From Synechococcus sp. PCC 7335 (GTDB lineage: Bacteria > Cyanobacteriota > Cyanobacteriia > Phormidesmidales > Phormidesmidaceae): a DNA stretch of 64,000 bases. The stretch is taken from positions 447,040 through 511,039 of the forward strand of contig NZ_DS989905.1 in NCBI RefSeq assembly GCF_000155595.1. The letters run 5' to 3'. Shown piece by piece: positions 35,702 through 48,189 of this stretch. The stretch's first letter is position 1. Each line of letters begins with the position of its first letter. The notes below the pieces were generated by a model that worked only from the letters and a program-made list of their open reading frames with translations, did no database searches and had not been told where the DNA came from. Both the position numbers and the translations under genes were made by a program.

Positions 35702-36808
35702 CTAAGCGTCCTCTGTCGTTTGAAACGCAAACTGACTAAAGCTCAAAGAACTCACTCGATTCCAAGCGTATAGCCGATCTCTAAACGTCTGCCAGCCTGC
35801 GTAGACCTCACTAAACTTTTGATCGTCTGCGGCAATCTCTGCATACATTTCAAAGGCAGTCCGGCGACAGGTTTCTAAAATCTCTTGGCTAAACGGTAGC
35901 GTCTGCGTTCCGCCAAGTCGAAAGCGCTCTAGGGCTTCTCCGTTGTTAGCATTGTAGAGCGCTAGCGTCGCTAAATTGGCCTCCGCTGCTGCCGTTTTGA
36001 AGATGGCTTGATAGGCTAGCGGCAGCGCATCCCACCGTTTTCTGTTGACTAGCGTCGCAAAGCTTGTCCCCGGCTCCCACCAGCCAGGATAGTAATAGTA
36101 GGGCGCTGCTTTTTGCAGTCCGAGCGTGCGATCATCACTTGGTCCAATCCACTCCACCGCATCGATGGCACCTTCTAATAGGGAAGGAACGATATCTTGA
36201 GCAGACAGACTCTTGATGTCTGCGCCTAATCGGCTGAGTACCCTACCCCCTAACCCCGGTACCCGCATCTTTAGCCCTTCAAATTCGGCCACAGATTCTA
36301 TCTGCTGACGAAACCAGCCTCCCATCTGCCCAGTGGTATTGCCCGCTGGAAACCAGACTAGATCAAAAGGCGTTAGGATCTTTTGAATCGCTTCTATGCC
36401 GCTACCGCTATAGAGCCAGGCGTTCTGCTGCTGTGCGCTGAGCCCAAAAGGAACAGACGTTCCTAAAGCTAGCGCCGGACTTTTATCTAGAAAATAGTAG
36501 AGCGCAGTGTGACAGCACTCCACGCGATCATCTGACACAGCGTCAAACACCTCTAGCGGCGGGGCTAGCTCTCCACCTTCGTACGGGGTAATCGTGAAGC
36601 GGCCGAAGGTCATATCGCTGACCTGCTGACACAAGATATCAACCCCGGCAAACACGTTGAGGAATCTAGGCCAGCTCGTTGCCATGCGCCAGTTGACAAC
36701 GGGCTGATCGGCGACAGGCGCTACCGTCATCGGCTGGCGAGAACTACAGGCAGCGGCGGTACTAGCTAGACTAACGGCGGAGGTTTTTAGTAGCGTTCGT
36801 CGTTTCAT
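35702..36808 (-). CDS. TRAP-type (DctP family) periplasmic binding lipoprotein
   Basis: This 368-residue paralogue of the next gene starts 'MKRRTLLKTSAVSLASTAAAC', giving a twin-arginine pair with a possible lipobox cysteine, so it may be a Tat lipoprotein. The mature part has 'NWRMATSWPRFLNVFAG', 'ALYYFLDKSPALALGTSVPF' and 'YYYYPGWWEPGTS', as in DctP/TakP proteins. It is the first gene of the seven-gene minus-strand run. Two tandem binding proteins without permease genes suggest either a distant TRAP permease or a ligand-sensing role for the phosphatases downstream. Confidence 0.87.
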   Translation of the reverse strand: MKRRTLLKTSAVSLASTAAACSSRQPMTVAPVADQPVVNWRMATSWPRFLNVFAGVDILCQQVSDMTFGRFTITPYEGGELAPPLEVFDAVSDDRVECCHTALYYFLDKSPALALGTSVPFGLSAQQQNAWLYSGSGIEAIQKILTPFDLVWFPAGNTTGQMGGWFRQQIESVAEFEGLKMRVPGLGGRVLSRLGADIKSLSAQDIVPSLLEGAIDAVEWIGPSDDRTLGLQKAAPYYYYPGWWEPGTSFATLVNRKRWDALPLAYQAIFKTAAAEANLATLALYNANNGEALERFRLGGTQTLPFSQEILETCRRTAFEMYAEIAADDQKFSEVYAGWQTFRDRLYAWNRVSSLSFSQFAFQTTEDA

Positions 36809-37001
36809 ATATTTTTTAGGTGAGCAGCAGCCGTTCGATAGAGTGATTCCAGGTCGATTTGTTTGGGTAAGTTGTTGTGACTTGTGGCGATCGCCAGCAG
36901 CATGACATGCATATTGTCAGAAGAGGTTATGTAAGGAAAGTGAATATCCGCATGCGCATCAATCCACATCCAAGCCTAGTCGCCGAGTGGAAACGCTTGC
37001 T

Positions 37002-37130
37002 TTATCCCGGTGATCGTGCCAGCCGAAAAGGAACAAATTCTTCAAACGAATGGTCGCTGCCATCAGCATCGAACAGCGCATAGATCCGCTCGAATTCACT
37101 TTGCTGCGGTGAAAAAGTTGTTGTTGACAT
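37002..37130 (-). CDS. Possible small EF-hand-like ORF, 42 aa
   Basis: A minus-strand frame from ATG 37130 begins 'MSTTTFSPQQSEFERIYALF' and continues 'DADGSDHSFEEFVPFRL', resembling a single EF-hand loop (D-x-D-G-S ... E-E-F) with one residue missing. It then stops at 37002. It could be a real short protein, or the 5' relic of a longer gene, because downstream frames are broken. The remainder of 36809-37212 shows nothing else. Confidence 0.3.
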   Translation of the reverse strand: MSTTTFSPQQSEFERIYALFDADGSDHSFEEFVPFRLARSPG

Positions 37131-37212
37131 TCGAAATGCTCACTTCATCGAGGTATCTACGCTTTCTCTAGCCATCTTCCAATCGAGAGGACCACCTTGG
37201 TTTTCCTGCAAG

Positions 37213-38625
37213 TTATTCCTGCATTCCGGCGTACAGCAGGCGGGTAAATAGCCTTGCGCCGTCGTCTTGCTTTAGCTCAGCATAGGAAGGGGGCTCTCGC
37301 CGTCCAATGGCTCGCAGATCCGACAGCAGCTCTGGGTGAAACTGACAGGTAAACGAGCGCCGAACTTTCTTGGTTTCAAAGTCTTTATAGTTGATACAGG
37401 TGGCTGAGCATTCAGTCACAATGTTGCCTGCTTCAGCGGTTGAACACAAAATTTCAACTGCGTCCGGTAGCCGAATTAGCCAAGAGAGCGGACTATTGGC
37501 AACGATGTGGCGACAGGGAATCAGCACATTGTGAATTAGCCGATAGGCCCAGTTTGCAAACAGAATCGCTTCTTCGTTGACTTCATCCGAGTGGAACATG
37601 GCAATGTTTAGCTCATGCTCGTATTTAATTGAGGTGTCGATCACCCCTTCGTGCTCGTCGGCGGTAATCTCGTGAGCGGCGATGAGTTCTTCGGGAATGC
37701 CGGAGGCTAGCTCTGGTGATCCGTAGCTTAGTAGCTGGCGATCGCCAACTTCCTTGGATTCGTTTTCAGCCACCGCAAACTCAGTATCAGCCCAGCCATT
37801 GGCGACAACACGACCATTGCGCTTACGAATTTCTAGCGACTGACCCACCGACTGAATCTTCTGAGCAATCCTCCAAAGTGATTGCAGTGCTTGATTGTTC
37901 TTGTCCTGGGACAGCGCCTTTGTTTCTAAAATCTCGCGAACGGCCCGGCGAATTAATTGAATATGCGCTTGGGCAGCTAGCTGATGGCCCAAACAGATGA
38001 ACAGAGCTGGTGCACTCGTCGGGCTTCTAGCCAGCAAAATCTCTTCTGTTAGCAGCAGCAGCTCATGGTGTGAGCAGTTCGCACTGTCGAAGCTCGGGGC
38101 GTCGCGCACAGAAGCATTGCCACCCTCGACGATGATGGCAATGCCTGAGCTGATCAGCGGTACCAGCTTTGACAGCTTTGGTAATCCCGAAGCCCACAGC
38201 GGAAACAAAACAGAGTCGCAGTCGGCAACTTTTTGGGTGATGTAGGCGGCGTTAAGCGAGGCGCGAACGGGCTCACCTAGCGGATTGTGGCCAACATGCT
38301 CCCAGGGTTCGACGATAGCGATCGCATTGCGAAAAAGCTGCGGCTGCGCCAGCAAAACCTCTAACACCTCTGCCGAGTCAATCACCTTTTCTAGAGGTTG
38401 ACCCTGCCCCCATTCAAACGCCGAATTGTGTTCTAGCACAGACCGCTCTGCCAGTGGATTAGGCGAATGGCGATCGGCTAGAAATCGGCCCAACAGAATA
38501 TGAATTGATTCAAACTCCGACCCACCTGCGCTCAGATAGCCTGGGCGCGATCGCCACTGCGGCACAAGCTGGTCAAAAGATTCGGATAGCATCGGAGAAA
38601 TTTCAGGAAAGGAGGGTTTGGCCAT
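37213..38625 (-). CDS. Class I glutamine-amidotransferase-like protein, divergent from NOS
   Basis: The 470-residue protein has a candidate GATase triad: nucleophile Cys211 in 'FICLGHQLAAQ', and His430 with Glu432 in 'CQFHPELL'. The elbow 'CLGHQ' and the 'FHPE' motif are those of class I amidotransferases, but the two motifs lie about 220 residues apart, far more than the usual 80-110. A large insert therefore interrupts the fold, and the N-terminal 200 residues may form another domain ('IHILLGRFLADRHSP'). No synthetase domain is fused. It is divergent from NOS with a 404-bp shared upstream region. A role in an amide or arginine-related reaction is only a guess. Confidence 0.65.
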   Translation of the reverse strand: MAKPSFPEISPMLSESFDQLVPQWRSRPGYLSAGGSEFESIHILLGRFLADRHSPNPLAERSVLEHNSAFEWGQGQPLEKVIDSAEVLEVLLAQPQLFRNAIAIVEPWEHVGHNPLGEPVRASLNAAYITQKVADCDSVLFPLWASGLPKLSKLVPLISSGIAIIVEGGNASVRDAPSFDSANCSHHELLLLTEEILLARSPTSAPALFICLGHQLAAQAHIQLIRRAVREILETKALSQDKNNQALQSLWRIAQKIQSVGQSLEIRKRNGRVVANGWADTEFAVAENESKEVGDRQLLSYGSPELASGIPEELIAAHEITADEHEGVIDTSIKYEHELNIAMFHSDEVNEEAILFANWAYRLIHNVLIPCRHIVANSPLSWLIRLPDAVEILCSTAEAGNIVTECSATCINYKDFETKKVRRSFTCQFHPELLSDLRAIGRREPPSYAELKQDDGARLFTRLLYAGMQE

Positions 38626-38664
38626 AGTAGCGCGAATAGTATCCCCAAATAACGCTTGAGAAAA

Positions 38665-38707
38665 GGTGTAAAAGTGCTGTTAAAAAACGAAAAAGTGCGA
38701 AAAGTGC
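38665..38707. promoter_or_regulatory. Three AAAAGTGC repeats in the amidotransferase/NOS divergent region
   Basis: AAAAGTGC occurs at 38670-38677, 38691-38698 and 38700-38707, all within 85 bases of the amidotransferase-like start. The first copy is part of GGTGTAAAAGTGCT, which is shared exactly with the palindrome at 16702-16725. The remaining region to 39029 is AT-rich with no gene. Confidence 0.4.
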
Positions 38708-38993
38708 TATGAATTATTGACGATGTTTGCTAAAGATACTGGAAATGATTTTGACGACTTGCATCCGTTAGAGCCTATTGTTCGTACTAAAGATATTTGC
38801 TGGTTTCAAGTGCATCAAAAGCTAACTAAAAGAAGGTAAAAAGTATTATTACTTTTCTTCAACTGGCGCTTACAATTAGTGCTGAAAGTGACTTATTTAG
38901 GTGTAGTTTTATATATCTACTGTCCTTACTTTTTATATGCATAGTGGAAATCTTTAGAGGCTGGCAACTACCATGAAGAAAGCACTACAGTAG

Positions 38994-43436
<4,443 letters not shown>

Positions 43437-43479
43437 CAATCTCTTTTCTCTTCATTCACTACGTATCCGCACAACCCCT

Positions 43480-44181
43480 ATGCACCTTCAACAGTTCTGG
43501 GAAAAGTATAGAGAATCGCAGCGTCACTTTTCTCGTATTGATCTGCCTCATGCCGATTTCTATCAGGCAAATTTGAGTGGATTCGATTTTAGTCAGAGTA
43601 ACTTGGCTTTTGCTGATTTGATATGGGCCGACATCAGCGGCGCCAGCTTTGAAGGTGCAGACCTGCGTCGCAGCGTAGCTATCTGGATGCAGGGACTCTG
43701 GACAGATTTCAGCGGCGCTAACCTTAGTGGCGTTGACTTTAGCTGTGCAAATATCCAGTCGGCGGATCTAAGCAGGGCAGACTTTACAGCAGCCAAACTC
43801 TCCGGTGCACAAATGACTGGTGCTTGTGCACGACAGGCTTGCTTTCAGGCTGCAAACCTCTGGGGCGTGGGGGCGTCACAGGTTGATTTTAGCGGGGCCT
43901 GCATGAAAGAAACAACGCTGTCCACAGCAAATTTTCAGGCCGCTCAGTTTGTCGCCACAGACTTGAGCAGCGCCGATCTGAGCGGTGCAAATCTAGAGAA
44001 TGTCAACTTGAGAGATGCCAACCTCAGCGGTGCGAATCTTCGGGGTACAAGCTTGAAAGGGGCCAATCTAAGAGGGGCCAATCTGTCTATGAGCGATCTT
44101 ACAGATACGGACTTTACACACGCTCACCTGACTCGTACAATTTTTTCAGATCGAGGGTATGAAGATACCCTAATCGCTTGA
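43480..44181 (+). CDS. Pentapeptide-repeat protein
   Basis: The 233-residue product is almost entirely A(D/N)LxX pentapeptides ('ADLIWADISGASFEGADLRR', 'NLRDANLSGANLRGTSLKG'), which fold as a right-handed quadrilateral beta helix. No signal peptide or enzymatic domain is visible, so it is probably a cytoplasmic adaptor or binding protein. Its TGA overlaps the ATG of the next gene by one base and it starts 43 bases after NOS, so it is likely part of the NOS transcript. Pentapeptide proteins are abundant in cyanobacteria and their specific roles are seldom known. Confidence 0.92.
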   Translation: MHLQQFWEKYRESQRHFSRIDLPHADFYQANLSGFDFSQSNLAFADLIWADISGASFEGADLRRSVAIWMQGLWTDFSGANLSGVDFSCANIQSADLSRADFTAAKLSGAQMTGACARQACFQAANLWGVGASQVDFSGACMKETTLSTANFQAAQFVATDLSSADLSGANLENVNLRDANLSGANLRGTSLKGANLRGANLSMSDLTDTDFTHAHLTRTIFSDRGYEDTLIA

Positions 44182-47100
44182 TGAAAAGTCTCTTAAAGTT
44201 TGTTTTAGTCTTAGTTCCTGCCATCTCAGCAATCTGTTTTGGCCCGACTTTAAAGACATCTGCTACGCCATTGATAGAAACCGCTATCACCCCCGATCAA
44301 ACGCTTGGCGCAGAGCAGTCTAGACTGATAGACACCCTTGATCGCATTCGAGTTGAAGGGGGAGCAGAAAGAGGTAGTGCTCTATTCCACAGCTTCCTAG
44401 ACTTCAACGTAGGGGAAGGGCAGCGGATCTACTTTGTTGGATCTGATGGAATTGCGAACATTTTGACTAGAGTAACAGGCACTCAGGCATCTAATATTCT
44501 AGGAACACTGGGCGTCGAGGGGTCGGCTAATTTGTTCTTGATGAATCCCAATGGTGTCTTGTTCGGAGAGAACGCACAGCTTGATCTATCTGGATCATTT
44601 GCAGCGACAACAGCAGAACAACTTTGGATAGAAGGGACTGAGTTTAGTGCGGTGCGACCCAAAGCGCTACCATTATTGAGCGTTAGTTTGTCTCCAGGAC
44701 TTCAGTATGGAGCCAGTCGCCCAAACAGCGTAGTCGAGAATCAAGCGAGTCTGAGTATTCGTGAACAACAAAGTCTGACGCTACAGGGAGGAACGGTTCG
44801 ACAGCTAGGAGAAATACTTTCACCAGGCGGATATGTTGATCTTTCTGGAGATATGATTGAGCTAGCGGGAGTAGTGGATACGCGATCGCATAACGGCCAA
44901 ACCGGTATCCTCCTAATTGATCCAAAAAACATTGTGATTCGAGACGGTGAACCGCTCAGCGGCGACGACGTCAGCTTTGCACTTCTTACGAACAACGTCA
45001 CATTGCAAGCTGATAATGACATCACGATAGCAGATGATATCGCGACTGCTACTGAGAATGATCTGACATTTTCAACCGGGCGATCGCTCACTATCGGACC
45101 TAACCAAAGCATTCTCCTAAACGGAGGAGATTTCGCTGCTCGGATTAACGACCAGCCTGTTAATCCCGGCGATCGCGACCCAGGTACGGCTCAATTCTCT
45201 ATGGGATCAGGCGCTCAGATTCTTACCAACGGAGGGAGAACAAGTATCACCTCAGGCACTTTCGGGGAAACCAGTGGGATAGATGCGGCCAACGCTGCGA
45301 TTGTGACTGGAAGTCGGACAACTAGCGGCGGTGCGATCACGCTATCAGCTTTGGACAATATTTCAGCAGGGTTGTTGGATAGTCGTAGTGAGGTAGGCGC
45401 TGGTGGAAATATCACACTTACCAGCGCAACTGGGACAATTGCTACTAACGATAACTTGCTAGCAGATGGCGCTGGGCAAGGGGGCAATATTGAGCTAGGG
45501 ACAGAAGGGGCGATCGCCATCGATGGCAGACTCAGTACAGAGACATTTGGCCAAGCTGGAGATATCACCGTCAGTGCAGGCGGTGACCTTGAGATTCGCT
45601 CTCCAGGTCCGGTTGTCTCTATGCCCGCTGACATCAGCTCTCAGGGCATGCTCTCGGGGCGCATCTCTTTTGCTAGCGGCGGTGCGCTCACAGCAGAAGA
45701 TATTCGTCTGACTAGTCGAATTGTCGGAGATGGAACTGGCGGCGACGTCACTTTCTCTGCGGATTCAATTACGTTCAATCAAACGTCTGTTGCTTTGAGA
45801 ACGCGTGATGAGTCTCAAGCCTTTTTGGGGTTCGAGCAAGATGCCATTACCGGCAACCTAACGTTAGAATCCGCAACGGATATCGTTATGCAAAATAGTA
45901 ATGCCTTCGTTGCCTCTGACTATGGCTCTGCGGATGCAGGTAATGTAGAAGTCACCACCGGACGACTACATATTCTCAACAATTCTGACTTTGTTTTTCC
46001 GTTTAGCAGCGCTTTTGGCATTTTTGCCTACGGAGACGATAGTAGTACGGGTGATGGCGGTAACGTGACTATCACAGCGACTGAGTCAGTCGAGATTGTG
46101 GGTAAGTCTCCTGGTGAATTTATTAGAAGCGAGAGTCCAGCGGCGGCTGAGGCCGTTTTTACTGAATTGGTAACAGAAGGGACTTCGATATTTACTACTG
46201 CGTTTGGCGGAGGAAAAGCTGGAGACATCAGCTTGAATACGGGCCAGCTAACAATTCGAGATGGCGCGGGACTATTGACTTCTGCGGTATTTGACGAAGG
46301 CGGTAATCTCTCGGTAGTCGCTGACGACATTAACTTGCAGGGGTTTGCCCTACTGTCTACAGGCACAGGCGCAGTCGGCGGAAACTCAGGCGCTCTTACT
46401 GTAGAAGCCAACAACATTAGACTGACTGATGGCGCGGTGATCTCGACTGCTTCTTTCGGTCCGGCAGACTCTGGCGAACTTTCTGTAACAGCTCGCCAGC
46501 TGAGCGTTGAAGGGGGGAGCACTGTGGGCGCTAGCGCGTTTGCCTCTGGCGATGGCGGCAGGTTAAGCATTCAAGCAGATGAGCTAGTGGAGGTGTTTGG
46601 CACGATTAGCGACGGCAGCGTTTTTAGTGCTATTTCTTCTGATTCTTCTGGGGCGGGCAGTGCCGGACCGCTGAGCATCGATACTGATAGGCTGATTGTG
46701 AGCGATCGCGGCGCTATCGTCACGGCCACCACGGACAGCGGCGCGGGCGCAGATATCGATATAGATGCTGGCACCCTACGGCTGAGCGCAGCCCAAATCA
46801 ACGCCTCTACTGCCACCGCAGAAGACGGCGGAAATATTCACATTCGAGCTAGCGACTCAATAGAAGTCTCCGGCAGCGGCTTTGACAGCCTAAGTCAAAA
46901 GATCATAGAGCCTGCTATCAACGGTACCTTAGAGATAGAAGACTTTGACGAAGGTATCCTGACAGTCACTGGAGGCGATGGCAATGCTGGCTCTGTTCTG
47001 ATCGAAACGTCTCAGTTTGCAGCTCGTAATGGAGCGCTAATTACCACCAGTACGTTAGATGGCGGTAGCGGCGGCGATATTGATATCACAGCTACAGATG

Positions 47101-48188
47101 ATTTGCAGCTAGAAAGCACGCTACTATCGACGGCTACCTTTGCCCAAGCAGCGGCGGGCGATATCAGGCTAAACACTAGCAGACTGCGAGCTAGTGGCGG
47201 GGCTCAGGCAATCACGACCACGTTCGGTCCTGGCAAAGCTGGGAATCTGACAGTGACCGCTTCGGAGTCTGTTGATCTAATCGATCCAACAGCAACAGGA
47301 ATTGCTAGTGGCTTACTGGCTTCTTCGTTTGAGACGGCAGCGGGAACAGGGGGCGATATTCTAGTAAACACTAGAGAGCTTCGTATCATCGATGGCGCTA
47401 CGGTGTCTGTCAGCGGAGAGGGGGAAGGCGATGCTGGCAATATTGACGTTAGCGCTAGATCGCTATTGCTAGATCGAGGTTCGATTACGGCGACTAGCGC
47501 CTCTGGAGAAGGGGGCAGCATTCTTCTACGGATCGAAGATACGGCCGTGCTGCGTAATGGGAGCACGATTTCCACAACCGCTGGACAAGTAGGCTCTACT
47601 GGCAACGGCGGCAATATTATCTTTAGCGATGGCTTCATCTTAGCCGTCCCAGCAGAGAATAGCGATATCTCCGCTAATGCCTTTGAAGGACGCGGTGGCA
47701 ATATTGCCATTACCAGTCGCGGTTTGTTTGGAATTGAATTTCGCGATCGCCTCACTTCAAATAGCGACATTACTGCTAGCTCCGATGTGGGTATAGACGG
47801 CGAGGTTGATATTAAGCTGATCAATCCTCCGCTAGAGCCGACACAAGTAGAGCTGCCCGAACAGCCCACAGCCACTGACCAAGTTGTTGTTCGCTGTACA
47901 GCGCCAGAAAATGAATCAAATACGCTAGTCGTGACCGGGCGCGGCGGCCTGCCTACTGATCCTAGGCAGCTCATTCAAGGAGAAACGGTTCTAGAAGATC
48001 TGCGGTTCTCGAACGCTGTAGGGTTAGATAGGCCAATAACCGATTCAGTTAGTGAGCCCGATCTAGTAGAAGCACAAAGCTGGCGTTTTGACGAGCTAGG
48101 ACGCGTACAGCTAACAGCAGCGCGATCATTAGAAACAGCCCTTCACACAGCGTCACAGTGTTCTACCCTAGGTGAGCAGGCGAGCTGA
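44181..48188 (+). CDS. TPS-domain filamentous-hemagglutinin-like exoprotein
   Basis: ATG 44181 (1,335 residues) overlaps the preceding stop as TGATG. A signal peptide (about 1-32, 'LLKFVLVLVPAISAICFG') leads into a two-partner-secretion domain with 'FHSFLDFNVGEGQRIYFV' and the hallmark 'LFLMNPNGVLFG'. About 1,000 residues of beta-helical repeats rich in GG(N/D)I, 'SGGDIDIT' and 'AGDISLNT' follow, and the C-terminus carries the cyanobacterial 'VVTGRGGLPTDPRQ' block. It should be secreted across the outer membrane by a TpsB (Omp85-like) transporter. No such gene is in the window. Long antisense open frames here are shadows of the repeats. Confidence 0.92.
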   Translation: MKSLLKFVLVLVPAISAICFGPTLKTSATPLIETAITPDQTLGAEQSRLIDTLDRIRVEGGAERGSALFHSFLDFNVGEGQRIYFVGSDGIANILTRVTGTQASNILGTLGVEGSANLFLMNPNGVLFGENAQLDLSGSFAATTAEQLWIEGTEFSAVRPKALPLLSVSLSPGLQYGASRPNSVVENQASLSIREQQSLTLQGGTVRQLGEILSPGGYVDLSGDMIELAGVVDTRSHNGQTGILLIDPKNIVIRDGEPLSGDDVSFALLTNNVTLQADNDITIADDIATATENDLTFSTGRSLTIGPNQSILLNGGDFAARINDQPVNPGDRDPGTAQFSMGSGAQILTNGGRTSITSGTFGETSGIDAANAAIVTGSRTTSGGAITLSALDNISAGLLDSRSEVGAGGNITLTSATGTIATNDNLLADGAGQGGNIELGTEGAIAIDGRLSTETFGQAGDITVSAGGDLEIRSPGPVVSMPADISSQGMLSGRISFASGGALTAEDIRLTSRIVGDGTGGDVTFSADSITFNQTSVALRTRDESQAFLGFEQDAITGNLTLESATDIVMQNSNAFVASDYGSADAGNVEVTTGRLHILNNSDFVFPFSSAFGIFAYGDDSSTGDGGNVTITATESVEIVGKSPGEFIRSESPAAAEAVFTELVTEGTSIFTTAFGGGKAGDISLNTGQLTIRDGAGLLTSAVFDEGGNLSVVADDINLQGFALLSTGTGAVGGNSGALTVEANNIRLTDGAVISTASFGPADSGELSVTARQLSVEGGSTVGASAFASGDGGRLSIQADELVEVFGTISDGSVFSAISSDSSGAGSAGPLSIDTDRLIVSDRGAIVTATTDSGAGADIDIDAGTLRLSAAQINASTATAEDGGNIHIRASDSIEVSGSGFDSLSQKIIEPAINGTLEIEDFDEGILTVTGGDGNAGSVLIETSQFAARNGALITTSTLDGGSGGDIDITATDDLQLESTLLSTATFAQAAAGDIRLNTSRLRASGGAQAITTTFGPGKAGNLTVTASESVDLIDPTATGIASGLLASSFETAAGTGGDILVNTRELRIIDGATVSVSGEGEGDAGNIDVSARSLLLDRGSITATSASGEGGSILLRIEDTAVLRNGSTISTTAGQVGSTGNGGNIIFSDGFILAVPAENSDISANAFEGRGGNIAITSRGLFGIEFRDRLTSNSDITASSDVGIDGEVDIKLINPPLEPTQVELPEQPTATDQVVVRCTAPENESNTLVVTGRGGLPTDPRQLIQGETVLEDLRFSNAVGLDRPITDSVSEPDLVEAQSWRFDELGRVQLTAARSLETALHTASQCSTLGEQAS

Positions 48189-48189
48189 T

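Noticed and set aside
44683-47974. Several antisense open frames of 80-256 codons in the TPS exoprotein gene
   Set aside because: They arise from the low-complexity glycine/serine/aspartate repeats of the plus strand and have no recognisable protein features.
44181-48188. TpsB partner for the TPS exoprotein
   Set aside because: No POTRA/Omp85-like gene is present anywhere in the window, so a complete two-partner system cannot be claimed here.
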